Source: Bacillota bacterium
Lineage (GTDB): Bacteria > Bacillota > Clostridia > Lachnospirales > Lachnospiraceae
Assembly: GCA_023387635.1 (NCBI GenBank)
Contig: JAEWHU010000322.1
Coordinates: forward strand, 1-13,724
DNA length: 13,724 nt
Reading direction: 5' to 3'
A program made the position numbers and the translations under genes. The notes beneath the pieces are model-generated. The model saw nothing but the letters and a program-made list of their open reading frames with translations. It was not told where the DNA came from and ran no database searches. Shown here one piece after another: positions 4,827 to 12,758 of the stretch. Positions within the stretch are counted from its first letter, which is position 1. Each line of letters begins with the position of its first letter.

Positions 4827-7800
4827 ATGTCAAAAAAATCAGTTTTCAAACGATTAGTTTCGCTGATCTGCACATTTACACTTTTATTTACTCTCGTTTC
4901 AAATAATATATACGCACAGGACTCTTCTAACAAATGTTTAAAGGTTGTTACGGGCGTAAACCAATGGGAAGGCGTAACTATTACTGCGGCAAACTTAGGT
5001 CTTGTAGCGGGACACAGCTATGATTTTTCTATGGACGTATTCACACCTAATGTACCGGTTGGTGTTGTAGCACAAACTGCTAAATATACTTGGGTAATGA
5101 GCGCAAATGCAAATGCTTTTAATCAAGAAAACAAGCAATGGCATTCAATGAGTGGCAAAATTGCACTTCCTGAAGACACAAAGTTGGAAGATTTTAACAT
5201 TTCTATCGTGAAAATGGGTGACGGCGGCAATTATGATAGTGTAATTGCTACTCTATTCATAGACAATTTTAAAGTTGTTGACTCTCTAAGTGGCGAAATT
5301 AAATTTTTTGAGGATTTTGAAGGTGCTTCAAATAAATTTTCAAAAGGTAGCTCTACAATTTCTGTTGTTGCAGACCCATATGTCGAGGCTGTAATACCAG
5401 AACCAATCGACGGTAACAATATTTTAAGGGTTGTTACTGGCGTAAACCAATGGGAAGGTGCTTCAGTTTCTGCCGTTGCGATTGGTTTAGAGCTGGGAAA
5501 AGCATACAATTTCTCAATGAAATTATATACTCCCGATGTAGAATGTGGAATTTTAGTTCAACACTCACAAACGTGGGAACATATAATAGAAACTAATTTT
5601 AATACACCAGAGGTGAAAGAATGGCGCGAAGTGTCTGGTGTTTTTGATGCAACTTTACTTGAAAAATTACACGATATACAAATAACTAAAAGTGGCAGTT
5701 TTTCAAACTCAGACGTATCGGTAAAATTTTATATTGATGATTTTAGTATTACTAACTCCGAAACAGGCGAAGTGGTATATTTTGAAGATTTTGAAAACGG
5801 ATCCACAAAAATTGGCGGATCTAGTGCAAATACTTCAATTGTCTCTGAAGCCTCCATTTCCGATGCACCAATTGTAGAGCCGTTTACAGGCGAGTATGCT
5901 TTGGACGTTAAACCTTTAAAAGATATATACGAAGATTATTTCCTTATAGGAAATATAATCAATCCATCGGATTTTGGTACTGGTGCTAATGCAAAACAAC
6001 GTTACGACATATTTAAACATCACTACAACGCAATGACTTTTGAAAACTCTATGAAACCTGATGCGATGTGGGGTAACGGAACTAGTTACGATGTGCCAAC
6101 TACACCGCCATCATTTAATGTTGATCCATATATTGAAACTATGGCACAAGACGGGATAAAATTAATCGGCCATACACTCGCTTGGCATGGTCAATCACCA
6201 AACTGGTTGAATATGGCATCGGGCAACCGTGAAGATACAACTGCACGTTATAAAACATATGCAGAAGCAAATGCAAATCTTGAAAAATTTATAAGCACTG
6301 TTGCTGGACATTATAATAAAGAAGGCACACCTGAGGTATATTCTTGGGACGTTCTAAATGAAGCAGTTAGAAGAAATGGCAGACAGGAAATGACTGAAGA
6401 AAATTGGGGCGTTCATACACAAGGTCATATTTACGCTAGCCCACAATGGAACTCACCATGGTATTTATCTTACTCTAATCAAGCACCGGCAGGCGTAAAC
6501 CCTTGGGATTATGTATACGATGCGTTCCTTTACGCGCGTCTTGCAGATCCTGTTGCAATCTTATATTACAACGATTACGGCATGGATGACCCTAACCAAT
6601 CTACCATGGTTGTTAACATGGTTAATGCTGTTAATAAAAGATACGCAGCAGAGCATCCCGAAGCTGCTGGAAGATTATTGATTGAAGGCATCGGAATGCA
6701 AGAACATGACACTACAGACACAAGTTTAGAAAACGTTGAAAACGCAATTAAAAAATATATAACAACAGGTTGCGTTATAAGCATTACCGAACTTGACGTT
6801 GGTGTTAAAGGTTACACGCGAGGCGAGAGACTTTCTCTTGAAGACGAAATAAAACAAGGTCTTTATTATGCGAAATTATTCCAAATATTAAAAAAATATA
6901 GTGATAGTATTGAACGTGTTACATTTTGGGGTCTAGACGACGAACATAGCTGGCGTCCAAATGATCGTTGCCTCATTTTCGACGCAAATTATAATACGAA
7001 ACTTTCGTATTATGCAATTGCGGACCCAGATGCGTTTATTAGAAAATATGACTCTGGTCATGAACTTCCAACAGATCTTTTAACAAGCACTGCTGCATAC
7101 GGCACACCTGCAATAGGTGGTACAACTGAAGATGCTCTTTGGGCAACTACTGAAGCTCTTCTTATGGAAAGATTTTTAGACGGAGCAACAGGAGCAACCG
7201 GCACAACAAAAGTTCTTTGGGATGAAGAAAATCTTTATGTACAAGCAAAAGTAATGGATTCAATCCTTAACAAAGCAAACGCAAATGCTTACGAACAAGA
7301 TTCCGTGGAAATATACTTGGACGAAACTAACTGTAAATCCTCCTCGTATATTAATGGCATGGGTCAATATCGTATTAACTACGAAAACTATGTAACATTT
7401 AATCTTGGAGGCACGACTTCGAAAAACGGTTTTGAGTCTTTTGTAAGCATTATACCTGGCGGCTATATGGTAGAGCTTAAAATACCTTTCCAATTTCATA
7501 AACCTAGCTTAGGCGACAAAATTGGGTTTGACTCACAAATAAATGATGCAAACGCTAGCGGCTCTCGCAAATGTGTTACAATGTGGAGTGACACTTCTGG
7601 CGTATCTTACGCAAATGGCTCTAATTGGGGTATAGTTGAGCTAATTGCTGGTGTGGTTGCAGACGTTAACAAAACTGCTCTCTTAGAGGCAATAAATAAT
7701 GCAAAACAAATTATTGTAGAAGATTATAACGTAGGAAAAGAAGAGTTTTTAGTTGCTTTAAGTGATGCAATTGAAGTGAGCAAAAATTCTGACGCTACTC

Positions 7801-8138
7801 AATTAGAAGTTGATAGCGCGTTAGCTGCTCTTGTGCGTGCAATAAGCAATCTTTCGGTCTATATAAACATTCCAACCAGTAAGGTTAACAACAAGAACGG
7901 CCAGGCTGACATCAACTTTGCCATAAAGTCCGCAAACGGCAAGGGCTACACTGTATATCTCTCTGAGTCGGATGAACAAGGCTCATATAATATATACAAT
8001 GACGTCAACTACAATGCAAATGGCGTGCATATCAAGGGATTGACCAATGGGAAAACTTATTGGGCTTACGTTCTCTATAGTGAGGGCGAAGTCGATATAG
8101 CCAAGAGCAGGCCTGTACAGCTGAATCCAACAAAATAA
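4827..8138 (+). CDS. Secreted multidomain GH10 endo-1,4-beta-xylanase
   Basis: This 1103-residue extracellular enzyme should cleave internal beta-1,4 bonds in xylan. A signal peptide covers about 1-30 (lysine-rich start, hydrophobic core, likely cut after IYA). Two tandem carbohydrate-binding modules of CBM22/CBM4_9 type follow (about 37-166 and 199-325; both open with VVTGVNQWEG and close with FEDFE). The GH10 barrel (about 355-740) carries the acid/base Glu512 in WDVLNE, nucleophile Glu655 in ITELD, substrate-site runs FENSMKP (405-411) and HTLAWH (449-454), and WGLDDEHSWRP (701-711). A CBM9-like module (about 757-940) comes next, then a FIVAR-like helical segment (948-1009) and a beta-rich, perhaps Fn3-like, end (1011-1103). 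No dockerin, SLH or sortase signal is visible, so it is probably released or held by its modules. AGGGG lies 7 nt before the ATG. It is monocistronic, with its own promoter and terminators. Confidence 0.95.
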   Translation: MSKKSVFKRLVSLICTFTLLFTLVSNNIYAQDSSNKCLKVVTGVNQWEGVTITAANLGLVAGHSYDFSMDVFTPNVPVGVVAQTAKYTWVMSANANAFNQENKQWHSMSGKIALPEDTKLEDFNISIVKMGDGGNYDSVIATLFIDNFKVVDSLSGEIKFFEDFEGASNKFSKGSSTISVVADPYVEAVIPEPIDGNNILRVVTGVNQWEGASVSAVAIGLELGKAYNFSMKLYTPDVECGILVQHSQTWEHIIETNFNTPEVKEWREVSGVFDATLLEKLHDIQITKSGSFSNSDVSVKFYIDDFSITNSETGEVVYFEDFENGSTKIGGSSANTSIVSEASISDAPIVEPFTGEYALDVKPLKDIYEDYFLIGNIINPSDFGTGANAKQRYDIFKHHYNAMTFENSMKPDAMWGNGTSYDVPTTPPSFNVDPYIETMAQDGIKLIGHTLAWHGQSPNWLNMASGNREDTTARYKTYAEANANLEKFISTVAGHYNKEGTPEVYSWDVLNEAVRRNGRQEMTEENWGVHTQGHIYASPQWNSPWYLSYSNQAPAGVNPWDYVYDAFLYARLADPVAILYYNDYGMDDPNQSTMVVNMVNAVNKRYAAEHPEAAGRLLIEGIGMQEHDTTDTSLENVENAIKKYITTGCVISITELDVGVKGYTRGERLSLEDEIKQGLYYAKLFQILKKYSDSIERVTFWGLDDEHSWRPNDRCLIFDANYNTKLSYYAIADPDAFIRKYDSGHELPTDLLTSTAAYGTPAIGGTTEDALWATTEALLMERFLDGATGATGTTKVLWDEENLYVQAKVMDSILNKANANAYEQDSVEIYLDETNCKSSSYINGMGQYRINYENYVTFNLGGTTSKNGFESFVSIIPGGYMVELKIPFQFHKPSLGDKIGFDSQINDANASGSRKCVTMWSDTSGVSYANGSNWGIVELIAGVVADVNKTALLEAINNAKQIIVEDYNVGKEEFLVALSDAIEVSKNSDATQLEVDSALAALVRAISNLSVYINIPTSKVNNKNGQADINFAIKSANGKGYTVYLSESDEQGSYNIYNDVNYNANGVHIKGLTNGKTYWAYVLYSEGEVDIAKSRPVQLNPTK

Positions 8139-8151
8139 ACGCACCATAAAG

Positions 8152-8192
8152 TACGGGGGCTGTCTCACAAATGTGGTGAGACAGTCCCCGTA
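8152..8192. repeat. Long perfect hairpin after the xylanase gene
   Basis: A 17-bp stem (8152-8168 with 8176-8192; one G-T pair) closes on the loop AAATGTG. The GGGGGCTGTCTCAC arm resembles insertion-sequence terminal repeats of the GGGGCTGTCTCA kind, but no transposase is present. It has no T-tract of its own, so on its own it would be an RNA-stabilising stem or a relic of a mobile-element end. Confidence 0.6.
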
Positions 8193-8195
8193 TTG

Positions 8196-8219
8196 TGCGC
8201 CCAGCATGGGCGCATTTTT
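8196..8219 (+). terminator. Intrinsic terminator of the xylanase gene
   Basis: TGCGCCCA (8196-8203) pairs perfectly with TGGGCGCA (8207-8214) around a 3-nt loop, followed by TTTTT. It lies 4 nt after the long hairpin and about 60 nt after the xylanase stop. Confidence 0.85.
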
Positions 8220-8240
8220 ATCTATTTGTCAAGTGTTATT

Positions 8241-8338
8241 TTGATTTCATTGCAAAAAAAAGAGCAGGGTATGTATTTCTACATACTCTACTCTAGAGTT
8301 ATTCTTAACTAAATAACATTGCCAATTAAGGTCTCTTT
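8241..8338 (-). repeat. Right copy of the inverted repeat, including a minus-strand terminator
   Basis: This is the reverse complement of 4185-4283. The terminator stem is 8261-8275 with 8280-8294, and the A-run at 8254-8260 gives the U-tail on the minus strand, so it should end the transcript of the gene at 8343-8978. Hairpin H1 is GTTATT/AATAAC (8298-8303 with 8312-8317). The core at 8322-8331 reads CCAATTAAGG on the + strand, the same as in the left copy, although the flanks are inverted. Confidence 0.9.
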
Positions 8339-8342
8339 TATA

Positions 8343-8978
8343 TTAGTGTAACACAATAATTACATTTGGAGTTGTTACCATGGGCATACCTTGTGTTACC
8401 TTACTGTATAGAACAACCATGTATTTATTCGATATATTATCGCAGTATAGTTTTCCATCTTCATTAATAATATACGTATTATTTGATATGATTAGTTGCA
8501 ATTGATTATCTGAACTTTCCAAATAACAATCAAAGTGGTCTGCTTTTACAAAACGTTCAGGTAAGTCTAGAGCTATTACTTTAATTTGATACTGAGGAGG
8601 ATAAATAGCTGGCATAGGAGCCATCTCATCGTAGAATCCTATTACATTTACTCCATTCAATTGAAAAAAACAATCTACAAAATAGGTGTCAGATGAAAGG
8701 ATAAAATGTACTTCTTGTTGTTCATTTGTCATTATTGTTAGATAATAGTGAGAGATACAGTTAGGTTGATTGTTATGATAAACAGCTACCACATTTGTTA
8801 CAGTTCCACTGATTGGTTTTAATGAGAATCTAGGTTTTATCATAGGATTTTTTTGTGTTAAGTTTCTTTGAGGGCTCCCTTTTATTACATTAGGGTTATT
8901 TGAATAATCACAGACAATGTCACTTTCTAATGTATTATAGTTAGTATTTTCCTTTTCGCAAAAAATATTTGAGTCCAT
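8343..8978 (-). CDS. Clostridial protein of unknown function with a YPPQY motif
   Basis: This 211-residue protein has no signal peptide, membrane segment or catalytic motif that I can identify. The first 50 or so residues are polar, Asn-rich and look disordered. From about residue 54 there is a compact beta-rich domain: ISGTVTNVVAVY (56-67), SDTYFVDCFFQLNGVNV (96-112), the marker GFYDEMAPMPAIYPPQY (114-130), RFVKADHFD (142-150), SSDNQLQLIIS (155-165), and a VVLYSKVTQGMPMVTTPNVIIVL end (188-210). I recall this domain, with the same FYD...P.P.IYPPQY motif, in many uncharacterised clostridial proteins, some possibly spore-linked; that link is memory, not evidence seen here. An AAGGGA SD lies upstream of the ATG, and the terminator lies in the right inverted repeat. 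It diverges from the P450 gene. Confidence 0.8.
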   Translation of the reverse strand: MDSNIFCEKENTNYNTLESDIVCDYSNNPNVIKGSPQRNLTQKNPMIKPRFSLKPISGTVTNVVAVYHNNQPNCISHYYLTIMTNEQQEVHFILSSDTYFVDCFFQLNGVNVIGFYDEMAPMPAIYPPQYQIKVIALDLPERFVKADHFDCYLESSDNQLQLIISNNTYIINEDGKLYCDNISNKYMVVLYSKVTQGMPMVTTPNVIIVLH

Positions 8979-9208
8979 TATTTAAATCCCTTTTATTAAT
9001 ATGTTACTTTACCATATGCCATACACATATGTTTTGTCACATTCGTATAGTGTTATTTCTATTATATAATAGATGAATATGCTGTTCCATGAATGAAATC
9101 AATTCTGTAATGGTAATGAATAATTTATATGTCATTGGCAATAGTAAATCTTAGATAATTTTATCTCAATTACCTAGTTTATTGAAATTGAAAGGAAAAG
9201 ATAATAAT
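8979..9208. promoter_or_regulatory. Divergent intergenic region with palindromes
   Basis: This spacer must hold promoters for both the YPPQY-motif gene (leftward) and the P450 gene (rightward), but neither shows a clear -35/-10 pair at normal spacing. Noted elements are a perfect 16-nt palindrome TCTATTATATAATAGA (9058-9073), a weak AGATAA/TTATCT inverted repeat (9153-9166) and two CATATG sites near 9013-9031. The 16-nt palindrome could be an operator, and its AT-rich form loosely recalls Fur/PerR-type boxes, though the match is not exact. Confidence 0.3.
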
Positions 9209-10462
9209 ATGCCAAAGACCAAAATTCCTAAGGATAAAGGAATAGACAATACCCTCGCGTTGTCACAGGAAGGATATTTATTTATTAAAAATAGGGCAGA
9301 CTTGCTTCTGTCAGATGTATTTGAGACTCACTTGCTTGGGCAGAAAGCAATTTGCATCACAGGAAAAGAAGCTGCTATGATATTCTATAATCCAAAGTAT
9401 TTTTTACGCAAGGGGGTCATGCCCAAAAGAGTACAAAAAACATTATTTGGAGAAAATGCAATTCAAGGTATGGATGGTAAAGCCCACCTTCATCGTAAAG
9501 CTCTATTCCTATCAATAATGAAGCTGGATAACCAAAACCGTCTTATAAAGATTGTCAAAGAAGAATGGAAAACTGCTATACCAAAATGGGAAAATATGAA
9601 GGAAGTAAATCTATTTCAAGAAGCAAAGGAAATATTATGCAAATCAGTTTGTTTATGGGCTGGTGTACCATTGCTTGAGTCTGAGATTACAAGCCGAGCA
9701 GAGGATTTTGCTGCTATGGTAGACTCTTTTGGAGCAGTTGGGCCAAATCACTGGCGGGGGAGAGTAGCAAGAACTAGAACGGAAGAATGGATAAAGACGG
9801 TTATAGAAAATGTCAGGATAGGAAGGCTAATTGCCCCAGAAGATACTGCACTCTATGCAATAGCATTTCACAAAGAACTTAACAATAATTTAATGGATAC
9901 AAGTATGTGCGCTATAGAGCTTATTAATGTACTTCGTCCAATTGTTGCAATTTCAACATATATTGTATTTACAGCTTTAGCATTATATGATTATCCTAAG
10001 TATAAAAGCGATTTAATGTCAGGAGATAGTACTAAACTTGAAATGTTTGTGCAAGAGGTTAGACGCTTCTATCCTTTTACCCCATTTTTAGGAGCAAAAG
10101 TGAAGAAAAATTTTGATTGGAACAATTACGAATTTAAAAAGGGAGAACTTGTAATACTTGATGTTTACGGTATAAATCACGATTCACGTATATGGAGTAG
10201 CCCTTTTTCTTTTCAGCCTGAGAGATTTAAAGATTATAGTGGGGATCCTTTCGGGTTTATACCCCAAGGAGGAGGAGACCCGTCAACTGGTCATCGTTGC
10301 CCAGGTGAGGGTATTACCATTGAAATTATGAAGGTAACATTAGATTTCCTTGTTAATAAAATTGAATATATGGTCCCAGAGCAGGATTTAAGCTATGATA
10401 TGGCTAAAATACCAACTTATCCTAAAAGTGGATTTGTAATGAATTCAATTAAACAGAAGTGA
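9209..10462 (+). CDS. cypC: Fatty-acid peroxygenase, cytochrome P450 CYP152 (CypC-like)
   Basis: This 417-residue soluble haem enzyme should use H2O2 to hydroxylate fatty acids (alpha/beta), without a redox partner. It follows B. subtilis CypC closely along its length: GYLFIKNR near the start, RVQKTLFG, NAIQGMDG, an LHRK helix, LELINVLRPIVAIS-like text (here AIELINVLRPIVAIS), EVRRFYPF, the PERF motif, and the haem loop PQGGGDPSTGHRCPGEG with ligand Cys364. Arg243 in VLRPIVAI matches the CypC arginine that holds the fatty-acid carboxylate, and Gln86 matches the distal residue. I chose ATG 9209, with AAAGGA 12 nt upstream, because it gives the CypC length; a TTG at 9182 would add nine lysine-rich residues. 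Oddity: a peroxide-using P450 in a presumed strict anaerobe. It ends at a terminator shared with the ferritin-like gene. Confidence 0.92.
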   Translation: MPKTKIPKDKGIDNTLALSQEGYLFIKNRADLLLSDVFETHLLGQKAICITGKEAAMIFYNPKYFLRKGVMPKRVQKTLFGENAIQGMDGKAHLHRKALFLSIMKLDNQNRLIKIVKEEWKTAIPKWENMKEVNLFQEAKEILCKSVCLWAGVPLLESEITSRAEDFAAMVDSFGAVGPNHWRGRVARTRTEEWIKTVIENVRIGRLIAPEDTALYAIAFHKELNNNLMDTSMCAIELINVLRPIVAISTYIVFTALALYDYPKYKSDLMSGDSTKLEMFVQEVRRFYPFTPFLGAKVKKNFDWNNYEFKKGELVILDVYGINHDSRIWSSPFSFQPERFKDYSGDPFGFIPQGGGDPSTGHRCPGEGITIEIMKVTLDFLVNKIEYMVPEQDLSYDMAKIPTYPKSGFVMNSIKQK

Positions 10463-10467
10463 TTGAA

Positions 10468-10501
10468 TAAAAGCAAGTCGGATTACACCGACTTGCTTTT
10501 A
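10468..10501. terminator. Bidirectional terminator between the P450 and ferritin-like genes
   Basis: A perfect 14-bp stem, TAAAAGCAAGTCGG (10468-10481) with CCGACTTGCTTTTA (10488-10501), surrounds a 6-nt loop. A-runs at the left and T-runs at the right give a U-tail in either direction, so it can serve both convergent genes. It starts 5 nt after the P450 stop. Confidence 0.9.
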
Positions 10502-10543
10502 TGTATATGTACGTTTATTCATTATTTGGTAAGTTGCATCTTA

Positions 10544-11029
10544 TTAATAGTCTTCTCTCATTCCAAAATCTGCGGATTCTATCCATTCTTCTGGTCTTGT
10601 AAGAAGTTTTACAAGTTCCTCTAATATCACACAGTGCTTGTCTTCTTGTTTAATTAAATATTGGAATACTGTTTTAGATTGTTCATCTGAAACATCAGCA
10701 TACAAATCCTGATAAAACTTTAAACTTTCTTCTTCCTTTTCTAAAGCCATCCGATATGTATCCAACTGATCTGGGATATCCTTTATATCAGACGTAAAAT
10801 TAACCATACTTTTAAAGATTGATTGTACTTCAGAAAGAATATTAGTGTCCTCTAGAGCCAAGGTAAGTTTATCTGCATTAGCCTTTAAGATATTTGCATG
10901 ATTTTCTTCTTCTTTTGCTAGCATTGTAAATACAACCTTTAAACTATTATCTTTGTTTAGTTCTGCTTGTTCCTTATAAAATTTTTCTAAATCAAGTTCC
11001 ATTGAAAGTGCTAATTCTAATATGTCCAT
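10544..11029 (-). CDS. Ferritin-like / rubrerythrin-domain diiron protein (COG1633 type)
   Basis: This 161-residue, all-helical protein should form a four-helix bundle holding two irons; family members reduce peroxide or store iron. The two halves repeat the ligand pattern: Glu11 in MELDLEKFY with ExxH at 41-44 (EENH), and Glu99 in ALEKEEESLKFY with ExxH at 129-132 (EDKH). The C-terminal RPEEWIESADFGMREDY is typical of this rubrerythrin-like group. There is no CxxC pair, so the rubredoxin domain of classical rubrerythrin is missing and electrons must come from elsewhere. AAGGAG lies 9 nt before the ATG, and a good promoter sits at 11086-11114. It stands alone and convergent to the P450 gene. 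Both handle peroxide by family, but no shared regulation is visible. Confidence 0.88.
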   Translation of the reverse strand: MDILELALSMELDLEKFYKEQAELNKDNSLKVVFTMLAKEEENHANILKANADKLTLALEDTNILSEVQSIFKSMVNFTSDIKDIPDQLDTYRMALEKEEESLKFYQDLYADVSDEQSKTVFQYLIKQEDKHCVILEELVKLLTRPEEWIESADFGMREDY

Positions 11030-11085
11030 AGTAGTTTCTCCTTTTCTTGTAGAAAAAATATTAATTGAATCATAGCTATTGTTCT

Positions 11086-11114
11086 ATTATATCTGTTATG
11101 CCAGACAGTTGCAA
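11086..11114 (-). promoter_or_regulatory. Sigma-A promoter of the ferritin-like gene
   Basis: On the minus strand TTGCAA (11114-11109) and TATAAT (11091-11086) are spaced by 17 nt. The start would be near 11079, giving a leader of about 50 nt to the ATG at 11029. Confidence 0.75.
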
Positions 11115-11157
11115 GAAACTTTAGAAAAGTAAGCGTAAAGCTAGTATTTAGGCAGTT

Positions 11158-11204
11158 AAAAATACTTCTTTTTCTATAAACCAATAGAGGAAAGAAGTGT
11201 TTTT
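11158..11204 (-). terminator. Terminator of the two-component operon
   Basis: AAAAATACTTCTTT (11158-11171) pairs with AAAGAAGTGTTTTT (11191-11204) over 14 bp with one G-T pair. On the minus strand it lies 2 nt after the response-regulator stop codon and ends in a run of U. Confidence 0.75.
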
Positions 11205-11206
11205 AG

Positions 11207-12727
11207 TTACATATTCTCTTTTATGTATACACTTGGAGATACCCCAGTGTAGCGTTTGAAGAGTTGGCTAAAGTACTGTGGATTGTTACCGCATCCGACT
11301 TCTTCTGCAATCTCATAGATATGATCCATACCTTGTTCAAGCAATAGGACTTTGGCCCGCTCTATTCTTGCATTATTAAGATAGGCAGAAAATTTGCATC
11401 CTGTTTCTTTTAGAAACTGTTTGCTTAAATAATCAACATTCATATACAGGTGATTCTCAGCAATCCATTTTAAGGTAAGAGTGGAATCGGAGAGATGCTC
11501 TTCTATGAAATCTATGGTTTTTTCCACAAATACTTTGTATTTGGTACGTTTTGGTGTACAGGTTGGGAAAAAAGTAGGTAGTTTTTCAAAAAAGGTATTG
11601 CATATGGTACTAGCATCTTTGTTCTCATTGATTAATAGTAAAAATGCTGATAAATCAGCCTCATTCTCACAATGCAATTGATTGGCAAGGCGAAGAACTA
11701 AATTAGATATTATAGTTTTTAAAAAGAACAGATCGTCAATACCTGTTAAGTATTCTTTTAGTTCAGCTAATATATTTGTAGTTTGCTCAATTGAAGAAGA
11801 TTGACATAATGCTTCTACGTATTTCTCCATATTCTGTAATTGAGTATCATAAGTTTTCATAGGAATTAAGTGCAACCCATTGATGTAATAAATAACTTCG
11901 TAACGTTTAAAACGATAGGTCAATTCCTTCATTAATTCTGTTAAGTTTTGTTTGATTGTAAGGTTTACTTCATACGGAATGGTCATATTATGTAGGGAGA
12001 TATGACGCAGATCTTCATCAAAAGATTCTATATTTGCATGCTTATCTTCAAAGAAAAACATCAATGTGTTTTTAACATACAGTGGGTAAATCGTAAGATT
12101 ACTATGACTTCTTTTGATATAATGATAGACTTTTGTTAAATACTCATTTAAATTCCATTCTTCTAAATAATAAATGTAATATAAACGGTAACTTGTATTT
12201 GTAAAGTCTATATATTGCTCATAATCACAAAGTAGCTCGTTATAATCCATAGAATTAAGAAGAGAACTTAGTAAATAGTTACGAAGTGCATTATCTATAA
12301 CCGTATCGTTCATGAGTTTATATTGTTCTTCTAACGTTGCACGTTCCCGTTTGGCATAGCAGTCCTTTGTAACCTCAGTCATCACTTCAATGATCTGAGA
12401 TTCATTACAAGGCTTTAATAAATAGTGTTTAATTCCATATTTCATTGCTTCAGCAGCTAAGGAGAATTCACCATATCCAGAAAGTATAACAAAAGATATT
12501 TGCTTATCAAATTCAGATACCCGTTTGATTAATTCTAAGCCAGACAGACCTGGCATCTTAATATCAGTTAGAATGATATCTGGGGACTCATCTAATATCA
12601 TATCATAAGCTTCAATCCCATTTTTACATAATCCGATGACTTCAATATTTATAGTATTCCAATCAATGATGTTATGAATTGTTTCACGTATAATTTTTTC
12701 GTCATCAACAATAATTAATTTAAGCAT
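11207..12727 (-). CDS. YesN-like response regulator (REC plus AraC-type DNA-binding domain)
   Basis: This 506-residue transcription factor is the output half of a two-component system. An N-terminal receiver domain (about 1-120) carries acidic Asp8/Asp9 (IVDDE), phospho-acceptor Asp55 (LTDIKMPG) and the conserved Lys in YLLKP. A long middle region (about 125-395) with no recognised motif but several helical stretches is normal for this class. The AraC/XylS helix-turn-helix pair fills about 403-506, with IAENHLYMNVDYLSKQF and the signature YFSQLFKRYTGVSPSVY near the end. AGGAGG lies just before the ATG. The stop of the kinase gene is 31 nt upstream, so the two are co-transcribed. Such pairs usually control adjacent sugar ABC transporters or polysaccharide-degradation genes; here the target is not visible and may lie beyond the right edge. 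Confidence 0.93.
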   Translation of the reverse strand: MLKLIIVDDEKIIRETIHNIIDWNTINIEVIGLCKNGIEAYDMILDESPDIILTDIKMPGLSGLELIKRVSEFDKQISFVILSGYGEFSLAAEAMKYGIKHYLLKPCNESQIIEVMTEVTKDCYAKRERATLEEQYKLMNDTVIDNALRNYLLSSLLNSMDYNELLCDYEQYIDFTNTSYRLYYIYYLEEWNLNEYLTKVYHYIKRSHSNLTIYPLYVKNTLMFFFEDKHANIESFDEDLRHISLHNMTIPYEVNLTIKQNLTELMKELTYRFKRYEVIYYINGLHLIPMKTYDTQLQNMEKYVEALCQSSSIEQTTNILAELKEYLTGIDDLFFLKTIISNLVLRLANQLHCENEADLSAFLLLINENKDASTICNTFFEKLPTFFPTCTPKRTKYKVFVEKTIDFIEEHLSDSTLTLKWIAENHLYMNVDYLSKQFLKETGCKFSAYLNNARIERAKVLLLEQGMDHIYEIAEEVGCGNNPQYFSQLFKRYTGVSPSVYIKENM

Positions 12728-12758
12728 GTAACGCCTCCTAATACAGTTATACTTTATC

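Noticed and set aside
8221..8231. Minus-strand TTGACA as a promoter
   Set aside because: There is no -10 hexamer at 15-19 nt spacing, and it lies inside GC-rich terminator sequence.
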